Assembly: GCA_028717825.1 (NCBI GenBank)
Contig: JAQUNB010000067.1
Span: 1-6,451, forward strand
Direction: 5' to 3'
From: Candidatus Omnitrophota bacterium
Lineage (GTDB): Bacteria; Omnitrophota; Gorgyraeia; Tantalellales; Tantalellaceae
DNA length: 6,451 nucleotides
Shown in pieces: positions 1-6,447 of the stretch (within the stretch, counting starts at the first letter, position 1; each line of letters opens with the position of its first letter). Position numbers and translations under genes: made by a program. The notes beneath the pieces are model-generated. The model made no database searches and had not been told where the DNA came from. It saw only the letters and a program-made list of their open reading frames with translations.

Positions 1-1
1 C

Positions 2-703
2 GCGAAAAAGAACATATATCATCCGAAGATCGTCTTCCGGCTCGATAAAGAGTTGCGTGACTTTTTGAAAATTATTTCATTTCAGATCGTCAGCATGGTC
101 GCGATAGGATTAAATCCTGTCGTGGACCAGACAATGGCCTCGTGGCTCAATATCGGGAGCGTCTCTATCCTTCAATATGCCGAAAAACTTTACCAGATCC
201 CGGTAGTTTTCATACTGTCGGGCTTCATCGTCGTTATCTTAAGCAGGTGGAGCGAGCAATATCACAAGGAAGAAAAAGGCAAGGTTTTTAAAAAAGAGAT
301 AAAAACCACGCTGCTTTTGGTTTTTATTTTTTCATTGTTTTTGATGGCAGTGCTGGCCGCCTTTAGCGGTCCGATCGTCCGCTTTGTTTATTGCAGGGGC
401 GAATTTCCGGTGGAACTATTGGGCTTGGTAAAAGGGACGTTCATTTTTTATCTTTTGGGGGTTGGGTTCTATTTGATGGGGCAGGTCATGGTGCGGGCAC
501 ATCTTGTGAAGGGTGATACCAAGGTGCTGATGAAGGCGGCGTTCCTCTCGAATTTTTGTAATATTTCACTGAATTTGATATTTATGAAACTGTTAGGCAT
601 CAAAGGACTGGCGCTTTCTACATCGATAACGTCGCTTATTACTTTTGTGTATTTATTAAGGACGCTTGATATATTTTTTAAGAAAAGAACGGTGAGCCCG
701 TGA
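2..703 (+). CDS. MurJ/MviN-type lipid-linked oligosaccharide flippase, C-terminal half (5' end outside window)
   Basis: An integral membrane protein of the MurJ/MviN (MOP exporter) superfamily, which flips polyprenyl-diphosphate-linked sugars across the cytoplasmic membrane. The frame is open to the window edge. The codons before the TTG at 53 encode plausible family sequence, so that TTG is not taken as the start and the gene is 5'-partial (233 codons visible). Visible family marks are VDQTMASWL, then LQYAEKLYQIP (the MurJ LqYAdrLyqlP motif), YCRGEF (the rGaF motif), and LGIKGLALSTS near the end. I count about six hydrophobic helices, matching TM7 to TM12. The protein ends soon after, with a short basic tail (FFKKRTVSP), and so lacks the TM13-14 of canonical 14-TM MurJ. 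The stop overlaps the next gene's GTG, which argues for a natural end. The context suggests export of a dedicated surface polysaccharide (Wzx-like role) more than peptidoglycan lipid II, but sequence alone cannot separate these. Confidence 0.85.
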   Translation, partial: AKKNIYHPKIVFRLDKELRDFLKIISFQIVSMVAIGLNPVVDQTMASWLNIGSVSILQYAEKLYQIPVVFILSGFIVVILSRWSEQYHKEEKGKVFKKEIKTTLLLVFIFSLFLMAVLAAFSGPIVRFVYCRGEFPVELLGLVKGTFIFYLLGVGFYLMGQVMVRAHLVKGDTKVLMKAAFLSNFCNISLNLIFMKLLGIKGLALSTSITSLITFVYLLRTLDIFFKKRTVSP

Positions 704-1827
704 AGGATAGGACCAAGATCTTATTTGTGATATTGTCCATGGCGGGAGGCGGCGCAGAGAGGACGGCCGCGCTTTTATTGAACAAGATCGACAGAAAAAA
801 ATTTCTGCCGAAACTCGTGATCTTCAAGAAGGAAGGTAGTTACCTTGAGGATGTGGCAGGCGATGTGGAAGTGATCGATCTAAAAAAGCGCGGAAGACTG
901 GATTTTTTCAGGCTCATTTTTAAATTGAGGTCGGTAATGAAATCCGAAAACCCGGATGCGGTGTTCAGCCTTACCGATTACCCGAATATAGTAATGGTGC
1001 TTGCCTCTATGCTGGTGAAAAAAAAGTTCAAGACCATAATCAGCGAACGGAACAACCATAGAGGATATTTAAACGCCATGCGTTTTAAATTTATCAGAAA
1101 AGCGCTAGTTGCATTTACTTATAAAAGAGCGGACTCTATAGTTGTTATCTCCGAAGGTATCAAAAAGGCGCTAGTCGAAGATTTTTCTTTAGAGCCGGCA
1201 AAGATCAAGGTTATATATAATCCCTTCGATATCGAAAAAATAAAGGACTTGAGTAGACAAAACGTTCGTCATCCTTTTTTTGATAAGGATGTTCCCAAAA
1301 GGTCCGTGATAATCGCGGCCGGCAGACTGACCGGCCAGAAAAATCACGAGATACTTATAAAAGCGTTCAAGATCGTAAGAGAAGATTTTCCGGCATATCT
1401 TGTCATACTCGGTGAGGGGGAGCTTAAAGGGCATTTAGAGGACACCGTAAAAAGGCTGGGTATCAAGGAATATGTGGATTTCGCCGGGTTCAAAAAAAAT
1501 CCGTATCCATGGATGAAAGAAGCCGATATTTTTGTCATGTCGTCGGATTGGGAAGGGTTTGGGAACGTCTTGGTCGAGGCGATGGTATGCGGTACAGCCG
1601 TTATTTCTACTGATTGCCAGTCAGGTCCAAATGAAATAATCGAAAATGGTGTTAACGGCATCCTTGTCCCCGTAAATGATAGGGATGCGTTGGCAAAAGC
1701 CATATTGCGCCTCTTGGAAGATAGGAAAGCCAGAGAAGGCATAAAGCACCGGGCGTTTGAGACGGCACAAAAATATGATGTTACAAAAATAGTGCCGGAA
1801 TATGAAGAAGTTTTTAAAATCAGATAA
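700..1827 (+). CDS. GT4-family glycosyltransferase (GT-B fold)
   Basis: A 375-residue retaining glycosyltransferase of the GT4 family, probably cytosolic or peripheral to the inner membrane, moving a sugar from a nucleotide donor to a lipid-linked acceptor. The N-terminal Rossmann domain opens with ILFVILSMAGGGAERT (residues 7-22), the glycine-rich acceptor-side loop. SERNNH at 125-130 resembles PglJ/PglH-like enzymes. The C-terminal donor domain has AAGRLTGQKNH (206-216) with the phosphate-binding Arg209 and Lys214. The EX7E motif is EGFGNVLVE (Glu285, Glu293), followed by GTAVISTDCQSGPNEII and NGILVP, where the donor nucleotide binds. Length is normal for GT4. The GTG start overlaps the upstream TGA by 4 bases (GTGA), implying translational coupling. 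A weak GGTGAG at 691-696 is the only ribosome-site candidate. The closest described style is GalNAc/hexosaminyl transferases, but donor and linkage cannot be read from sequence. Confidence 0.93.
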   Translation: MKDRTKILFVILSMAGGGAERTAALLLNKIDRKKFLPKLVIFKKEGSYLEDVAGDVEVIDLKKRGRLDFFRLIFKLRSVMKSENPDAVFSLTDYPNIVMVLASMLVKKKFKTIISERNNHRGYLNAMRFKFIRKALVAFTYKRADSIVVISEGIKKALVEDFSLEPAKIKVIYNPFDIEKIKDLSRQNVRHPFFDKDVPKRSVIIAAGRLTGQKNHEILIKAFKIVREDFPAYLVILGEGELKGHLEDTVKRLGIKEYVDFAGFKKNPYPWMKEADIFVMSSDWEGFGNVLVEAMVCGTAVISTDCQSGPNEIIENGVNGILVPVNDRDALAKAILRLLEDRKAREGIKHRAFETAQKYDVTKIVPEYEEVFKIR

Positions 1828-1839
1828 CGATTTAAATAT

Positions 1840-3255
1840 ATGGCGGACCTTTTAAGTTCGACGGAAAAGTTCAAAAAATTAAGTATAATATTTTTTCTTG
1901 CATTCGTTTTGGCGATAAGTATTGTCGTTGTTTCGCCGAGCCGCGTGGGGGTGGTCGTATTTTTGTCGATCATGACCGGTCTATCGGCGATGTGGATACC
2001 CGTAATGATCCCTATTACGTTTATCGTGGCAACACTTATCGTTCCGGACGAAATATTACCGGCGCTTTCCGGGACGAACGAACAATATGGTTTTGGCTTG
2101 ATCAGGTTGCACCCGGCTTCTATAACATTATTTATAGCTTCGTTCTGCGGTGTTTTTTTTAAACGCGGCATAGTGTTGAAAAGGCTGAAAGGGTCAAGGT
2201 CTCTGATATTTATTGTTTATATATATACTCTTTTTCTTGCCTCGATATCCTTGCAGACATTTATTTTTAGGGGTTTTAAGGGGACCCCGCAGTGTTTGGA
2301 AAATTACTTTTTCCCGTTCTGTTTTTTTCTTTACTTATTGACCTTGGAAGAGAAAGATAAGCAGATGATCCTGAAATGGTATGTTTTTGCTATAGTCATT
2401 ATAGCGATCTATGGTCTTATAGAATATTTTTCGGAAAAAAATTATTTGTATGATGCGCTCTATTATAAAGCGAACAATCTTTGGTATTTATCCTTGGCAC
2501 GCGCCGGATACAGGATCACCACAACGATCGGGCACCCTCTGAAGAACGCTACATATTTTCTGTTCGCTTTGCCGCTATCTTTAAGCCTATATAAAAAACC
2601 TTATAATATCATAAGTTGCGGTATTGTGTGTCTGGCAATAATCGCGACAGGGTCGAGGGCGGCCGTCGCGCTTATGGTGCTGGCAATGCTCCTTTATTAC
2701 TTACATATGCGGTTTGACCTGTTGAAACAACTCAAGAATATGCTGGCTTTGTTGGCGTCCTGTTCATTATTGTATGTTTTTTTGTTTTTGTCTCCGCTGG
2801 GCAAGACACTTTTAGAAAGAATGGCTGTTTCAAAACACTCCGTACTGATAAGGATCTATTCGATCAAAAATGCGGGTGTCCTTATAAAGGAGTATTTCTT
2901 TTTAGGCAAAGGCGTAGGGCTTTCTTTTGACGAAAGCGCACATTTGATGAGCGAAGGAACCGGTTTTGAGAACCCGTGGATCATGATGATAGCAGATGCC
3001 GGGTTTTTGACCACACTTATGTATCTGGCAATATTTCTGGTAATGTTCTTTGTGAATATCAAATATTTGAAAGAAGAAAATCCGGCGAAGGCTTTATTCG
3101 TTTCTTTCGGGGCTATTCTGGTAATGCTCAGCGCGTTTAATTCGTTCGGATCAAGGGGAACCATAAATTTATTGGTTTGGTTCAACGCTGCACTTTTATA
3201 TAGATTTGCGTCGGATGATACAGAAAATGGTCTGCCGGCACGGCACAAGACATAA
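1840..3255 (+). CDS. O-antigen ligase/polymerase family membrane protein (Wzy_C, WaaL-like)
   Basis: A 471-residue polytopic membrane protein with about 11 to 13 hydrophobic segments across residues 14-456. Members either polymerise undecaprenyl-linked repeat units (Wzy) or ligate finished glycan to lipid A or protein (WaaL, PglL) on the outer face. Family marks in order are RITTTIGHP (225-233), ATGSRAA (269-275, matching the lltGSRga motif), the large extracytoplasmic loop with IRIYS (337-341), EYFFLGKGVG (351-360, the PlxGxGxG turn), and FENPWIMMIADAGFL (376-390). The last aligns with the hNxyLxxlaexGl motif but has Glu377 where WaaL enzymes often have His. No clear Shine-Dalgarno precedes ATG 1840. 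The only in-frame codons between it and the preceding stop are non-starts, so the start is secure by exclusion. It begins 12 bases after the GT4 gene. Polymerase and ligase cannot be told apart here, but position beside a flippase and transferases favours a Wzy-dependent pathway. Confidence 0.85.
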   Translation: MADLLSSTEKFKKLSIIFFLAFVLAISIVVVSPSRVGVVVFLSIMTGLSAMWIPVMIPITFIVATLIVPDEILPALSGTNEQYGFGLIRLHPASITLFIASFCGVFFKRGIVLKRLKGSRSLIFIVYIYTLFLASISLQTFIFRGFKGTPQCLENYFFPFCFFLYLLTLEEKDKQMILKWYVFAIVIIAIYGLIEYFSEKNYLYDALYYKANNLWYLSLARAGYRITTTIGHPLKNATYFLFALPLSLSLYKKPYNIISCGIVCLAIIATGSRAAVALMVLAMLLYYLHMRFDLLKQLKNMLALLASCSLLYVFLFLSPLGKTLLERMAVSKHSVLIRIYSIKNAGVLIKEYFFLGKGVGLSFDESAHLMSEGTGFENPWIMMIADAGFLTTLMYLAIFLVMFFVNIKYLKEENPAKALFVSFGAILVMLSAFNSFGSRGTINLLVWFNAALLYRFASDDTENGLPARHKT

Positions 3256-3264
3256 AGGAAGAGG
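3256..3264 (+). promoter_or_regulatory. Shine-Dalgarno for the second GT4 gene
   Basis: A purine-rich AGGAAGAGG run lies between the stop of the ligase/polymerase gene and the GTG at 3273, with about 8 bases of spacing. This supports the GTG as the true start of the downstream glycosyltransferase. That start also places the N-terminal Rossmann strand (MKICIIFPFD) at the expected position. Confidence 0.7.
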
Positions 3265-3272
3265 TAGTAACC

Positions 3273-4466
3273 GTGAAAATATGTATTATTTTTCCATTTG
3301 ATCCGTTGGGCCAGAAGATCGGCGGCGCGGAAACTTTTTTGAAAGATTTCATTAAATATGTCCCGCGGGAATTTGACCTTGAAGTCATCGGGACGAGCGC
3401 GGATAAAATCCAGCGGCCTGCCGGAAAATGGCAGAGCTTGAACATAGAAGGAAGGGATTTTTCATTTTTCCCTGTTTTCTGTGAAAAAGATGAAAATAGA
3501 AGGACGAGAATACCGCTATCTCTACGATTCACGTGGACCCTGATGTTCAGAAGGCTTGATTATTCCGAAAGGATAATTTTTTTTAACAGGATCGAGCCGG
3601 CTGTTTTGTTTAAACATGTTAAAGCCCCGAAGATACTGATGGTACATAACGATATAGCGCGGCAGATCATGAATAGAAATAGCGGCATAGTGTGGAGCGC
3701 TTTTCCGGCTTTTTACTTCATGGTCGAACGGTATATCTTCACTTTTGTTGACAGGGTGTATACCGTAAGCACTAATACTTTAGATTTTTATAAGAAAAAA
3801 TATCCAAAAAATAAGAACAAATTTTACTTTTTACCAACGTGGGTAGATGACAAGCTTTTTTGTCCGTCAGGAGAGCCTAAAACGGAGATCAAAAAAAAGC
3901 TCCGTGCAATTGATGGGGCACTTGTGTGTGAAAAGAAATGGATCCTTTATGTGGGAAGGCTGCAGGAGCAGAAAGCGCCCTTAAGGTTGATCGATTCTTT
4001 TAATGAGTATCACCGTCATGACGAAAATTCTTTATTTGTTGTTATCGGCGGGGGTGGGCTCCGGAAATCGACCGAAGAATATGTAAAAAAACTGGCGCTT
4101 GAAAAAAGTGTTATCTTTTTAGGTGACATCGAGCAGAGGCGCCTTATGCAGCTGTACAGGGCCTCTGATGTATTTTTATTAACAAGCAATTTTGAAGGTA
4201 TGCCTATATGTGTGCTTGAGGCCTTGGCGTGTGGGATCCCTGTGGTCAGCACCAGCGTAGGGGAAGTAAAGAGAGTCGTTATAAACGGGTTTTCGGGAGA
4301 AGTCGTTGAGGATTTTTCTCCTAAGACGATCGCACGGGAGCTTGCCAAGGTGCTTAATAACGCTGGAAGTTATACTCAGGGAAATTGCGCAAGCGCGATC
4401 AAAAATTATACACCGCAAAATGTATTGAACCCATTTTTTGAGTATATTCGAAGGACTTTTAAGTAG
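3273..4466 (+). CDS. GT4-family glycosyltransferase (GT-B fold), second copy
   Basis: A 397-residue GT4 enzyme, likely adding a further sugar to the lipid-linked oligosaccharide on the cytoplasmic side. The N-terminal domain begins MKICIIFPFDPLGQKIGGAET (first strand plus GGAE loop, residues 17-20). MVHND at 123-127 supplies the conserved His-Asn region, and VDRVYTVS at 159-166 is the usual link to the donor domain. The donor domain shows ILYVGRLQEQK (224-234; Arg229 and Lys234 for phosphate binding), VVIGGGG (256-262), and the EX7E motif EGMPICVLE (Glu308, Glu316), then EALACGIPVVSTSVG. It is clearly diverged from the first GT4 gene (EGMP against EGFGN, and different N-terminal domains), so it is a separate transferase and not a recent tandem duplicate. 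The region around residues 200-222 is a somewhat extended, charged interdomain segment. Start is GTG with a good ribosome site. The gene starts 17 bases after the preceding one. Donor and acceptor are unknown. Confidence 0.93.
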   Translation: MKICIIFPFDPLGQKIGGAETFLKDFIKYVPREFDLEVIGTSADKIQRPAGKWQSLNIEGRDFSFFPVFCEKDENRRTRIPLSLRFTWTLMFRRLDYSERIIFFNRIEPAVLFKHVKAPKILMVHNDIARQIMNRNSGIVWSAFPAFYFMVERYIFTFVDRVYTVSTNTLDFYKKKYPKNKNKFYFLPTWVDDKLFCPSGEPKTEIKKKLRAIDGALVCEKKWILYVGRLQEQKAPLRLIDSFNEYHRHDENSLFVVIGGGGLRKSTEEYVKKLALEKSVIFLGDIEQRRLMQLYRASDVFLLTSNFEGMPICVLEALACGIPVVSTSVGEVKRVVINGFSGEVVEDFSPKTIARELAKVLNNAGSYTQGNCASAIKNYTPQNVLNPFFEYIRRTFK

Positions 4467-4472
4467 GATAAT

Positions 4473-4476
4473 GGAG
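4473..4476 (+). promoter_or_regulatory. Shine-Dalgarno GGAG for the GT26 gene
   Basis: GGAG sits 5 bases before ATG 4482, between it and the stop of the upstream GT4 gene. It also selects this ATG over the one at 4471, which opens a four-codon frame ending in TGA at 4483 and cannot encode a protein. Confidence 0.65.
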
Positions 4477-4481
4477 ACGGT

Positions 4482-5213
4482 ATGATCATCCTTAACGTAA
4501 GATATGATAATTTAACCAGAGAAGAAGGGGTCGATAGAATAGTAGGGTTTCTTAAGGTCGGGAAAAAAGCGAATGTTTTCTTTTTGAACGCCGACTGTCT
4601 GTATAAAACCAAAAGCGATAAAATATATGCCGATATTCTTGATAAGGCTGATCTGGTCCTGCCTGACGGGATAGGTGTCCAGCTTACGACGAGGCTGTTC
4701 GGAGGAGAAATGAAAGCGAACTGTATAGGGACGGATTTTTGCCCGATCCTGATGGAAAAACTGGCTAAGGAAGGCTATAAGGTGTTCTTTCTCGGTGGCG
4801 CGTACGGTGTCGCGGAAAAAGCGGCCAAGAACATACTGAAAAAAATTCCAGGACTTAAGATCGTCGGAACCCATAACGGATATTTTAAAGAGGATGAGGA
4901 AGTTGTCGAAAAGATCAATAATTCCGGTGCCGACGCGGTTTTTGTTGCAAGGGGCGTGCCGCTTCAGGAGAAATGGATATACAAGAACAGGGAACACATT
5001 AATGCCGGAGTGTGTTTGGGGGTCGGTGCGCTTTTGGACCTTTTATCAGGAAGAGTAAAACGCGCGCCATTATGGATGAGAAAGATTCATCTTGAGTGGC
5101 TGGGTAGATTGATCATAGAGCCCGGACGTCTTTTTAAAAGATATATGATCGACGGTTTTTTCTTTGTCGTTTATGTATTTGTATTTTGGCTAAAGAACCA
5201 TAAAAAAAGTTAG
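4482..5213 (+). CDS. WecG/TagA/CpsF-family glycosyltransferase (GT26)
   Basis: A 243-residue inverting glycosyltransferase of GT26. Characterised members add ManNAc (TagA, teichoic acid), ManNAcA (WecG, enterobacterial common antigen) or glucose (CpsF/GumM types) to a polyprenyl-diphosphate-linked first sugar at the inner membrane face. Motifs appear in family order: VFFLNADCL (32-40), ADLVLPDGIGV (56-66; Asp62 is the likely catalytic base), IGTDF (82-86), VFFLGG (101-106), GLKIVGTHNGYF (124-135), ARGVPLQEKW (156-165, matching vglGxPkQExW), GVGALLDLLSGRVKRAP (180-196) and LEWLGRLIIEPGRLFKRY (204-221). Asn36 of the usual TPN-like substrate loop is kept, while the Thr is replaced by Phe34. The C-terminal appendage, which in TagA packs against the membrane, ends in an unusually hydrophobic stretch (224-237) and a basic tip. 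It starts 15 bases after the GT4 gene. It probably adds an early, often the second, sugar; the exact sugar is not readable. Confidence 0.94.
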   Translation: MIILNVRYDNLTREEGVDRIVGFLKVGKKANVFFLNADCLYKTKSDKIYADILDKADLVLPDGIGVQLTTRLFGGEMKANCIGTDFCPILMEKLAKEGYKVFFLGGAYGVAEKAAKNILKKIPGLKIVGTHNGYFKEDEEVVEKINNSGADAVFVARGVPLQEKWIYKNREHINAGVCLGVGALLDLLSGRVKRAPLWMRKIHLEWLGRLIIEPGRLFKRYMIDGFFFVVYVFVFWLKNHKKS

Positions 5214-5240
5214 ACGTGTACCTGTTCCCCCCGTAAAAAT

Positions 5241-6437
5241 ATGAAAAAAATTCTTATTAATATAACTTGCGTCTTTTTCTATATTATTCTCGAAGGGCTG
5301 GCCCTTTCTTTTTTCCTGTCCGACACGGCCCTTACGCGGGCCAAGGAGCTGGAAAGCGCCGGAGAGATAAATGCGGCGGAAAAGATGTATCAGACGGCTA
5401 TATTTATTGATCCCTCTAGTGCGGAACCTTATGCAAAGAAGGCCGAATTCCTTTTGAGAAAAAATATCCCGCAAGAAGACCAAAGATCATATTTTGATCC
5501 TATAAATGATTTGTGCGCGAAGGCTATTAAGCTGAATCCGAGGCATGCCGAGTACCGATATATTTTCGGCGAAGTAAAGCTGGATATGCTTGAAAGGGAC
5601 CTGTTGACCCCGCAAAATGCGGTAAAACAGATATTTGATCCTTTTAGTAAGTCCATAGAACGCGACAAGTATAATTTTAAACTGAACTATCTTATCGGGC
5701 ATAGTATGTTAACGATCTGGAAACATCTGTCGAAAGAAGAGAGAGATTTCGCGCTTTCCCGGTTGAGGTATGTGATGAAAAGAAGGCCCGATTACGGTAG
5801 ATACGTTTACCCGGAGATAATTTATTATACCGGTGACAGTAGCCTATGCGTGAACGTAACACCCGAGAATTTTAGGTGCTACAATACGCTTTATTATTTT
5901 ATTCAAGACAAGGATCTATGGCAGCTCCGCGGAGAAGTTGCTTCAAAAAGACAGACGCTTCTGGCCAAAGAGGATCCTGAAAAGTCGAGGCAGATAATAG
6001 AGGATAAGGAATCGATGGTAGAGCGTTTTAAAGAAAGAGGTAAAGAAAATACGGATATTAGCGATCGCATCAGTCGTAACGGGTGGTGTGGTGAGGATAC
6101 GGATGAGAGATACACGTTCACAAACGGGGATATGTGCTGGAACGGGACAATTGACGCTGCCATCAGTATGCCGCGGGGAAAAGCCGTGATTATGATCTCA
6201 GCTAAAGGTACCCCTGCGGATGGGACTTTTCCGTATATGATAGTGGAGCTGGACGGCCAAGAGATCGGTGAGTCTTATGTTAAAAATACCGAGTGGCAAG
6301 ACTATGCTTTTGAGGTGGAAACCTCGGGCGGGATAAAAGTATTGAGTGTAACATTTACCAATGATAAAACAAATAAGAAAAAGAACGAGGACAGGAATCT
6401 ATTCATAGGAGAAGCTAGGGTTTTAGACAAGGAGTAA
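5241..6437 (+). CDS. Membrane-anchored TPR protein with C-terminal CBM36/CBM60-like carbohydrate-binding domain
   Basis: A 398-residue protein with no enzyme motif that I recognise. Residues 4-26 form one hydrophobic segment after a Lys-rich start, a signal anchor or uncleaved signal, so the rest is probably extracytoplasmic. Residues 29-60 fit one TPR well (ALTRAKELESAGEINAAEKM, then AIFIDPSS). Further degenerate TPR-like helices run to about 190 (AIKLNPRHAEY at 95-105; SIERDKYNFKLNYLIG at 138-153). A charged helical stretch follows at 230-268. Residues 281-398 look beta-rich, with AKGTPADGTFPYMIVELDGQ (321-340), EWQDYAF (351-357), VTFTNDK (370-376) and EDRNLFIGEARV (383-394). This resembles calcium-dependent xylan-binding modules (FTND...DRNLyv). 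Cys283 and Cys299 could pair if exported. No Shine-Dalgarno precedes the ATG (CCCCCCGTAAAAAT), but it is the first start codon after the in-frame stop at 5211-5213. Possible roles are glycan retention, length sensing or partner recruitment (inference). The TPR call is firm, the CBM call moderate. Confidence 0.8.
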   Translation: MKKILINITCVFFYIILEGLALSFFLSDTALTRAKELESAGEINAAEKMYQTAIFIDPSSAEPYAKKAEFLLRKNIPQEDQRSYFDPINDLCAKAIKLNPRHAEYRYIFGEVKLDMLERDLLTPQNAVKQIFDPFSKSIERDKYNFKLNYLIGHSMLTIWKHLSKEERDFALSRLRYVMKRRPDYGRYVYPEIIYYTGDSSLCVNVTPENFRCYNTLYYFIQDKDLWQLRGEVASKRQTLLAKEDPEKSRQIIEDKESMVERFKERGKENTDISDRISRNGWCGEDTDERYTFTNGDMCWNGTIDAAISMPRGKAVIMISAKGTPADGTFPYMIVELDGQEIGESYVKNTEWQDYAFEVETSGGIKVLSVTFTNDKTNKKKNEDRNLFIGEARVLDKE

Positions 6438-6447
6438 AAAAGTTTTT

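Larger units (their letters stand above)
2..6437 (+). other. Probable single polysaccharide-assembly operon
   Basis: Six co-directional genes have junctions of -4 (overlap), 12, 17, 15 and 27 bases. No intergenic gap is long enough for an ordinary promoter plus terminator, and I saw no GC-rich hairpin followed by a T-run at any junction. One transcript starting upstream of the window is the simplest reading. The gene set (flippase, ligase/polymerase, three transferases and a carbohydrate-binding accessory protein) matches a Wzx/Wzy-type pathway. The operon may continue past the right edge. Confidence 0.75.

Noticed and set aside
53..55. TTG as start of the flippase gene
   Set aside because: The frame stays open to the left edge, the upstream codons fit MurJ-family sequence, and the N-terminal helices of the family would be missing.
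1344..2171. A long (275-codon) open frame on the minus strand
   Set aside because: It lies antisense across the GT4 and ligase/polymerase genes, both of which have clear family motifs. Its translation is Ser/Thr/Ile-rich with no recognisable domain.
700..4466. The two GT4 genes as a tandem duplication
   Set aside because: They share only GT4 family motifs; their N-terminal domains, lengths and EX7E context differ, and an unrelated gene lies between them.
4471..4485. ATG at 4471 as an alternative start of the GT26 gene
   Set aside because: It reads four codons and then TGA, out of frame with the GT26 reading frame.
4512..4997. A 161-codon minus-strand open frame
   Set aside because: It is antisense to the GT26 gene, whose family motifs are continuous through the region; the reverse translation shows no domain.
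6435..6447. TAAAAAAGTTTTT after the last stop as a terminator
   Set aside because: It is a very short A/T palindrome with no GC stem, too weak for an intrinsic terminator and directly before a possible next start codon.
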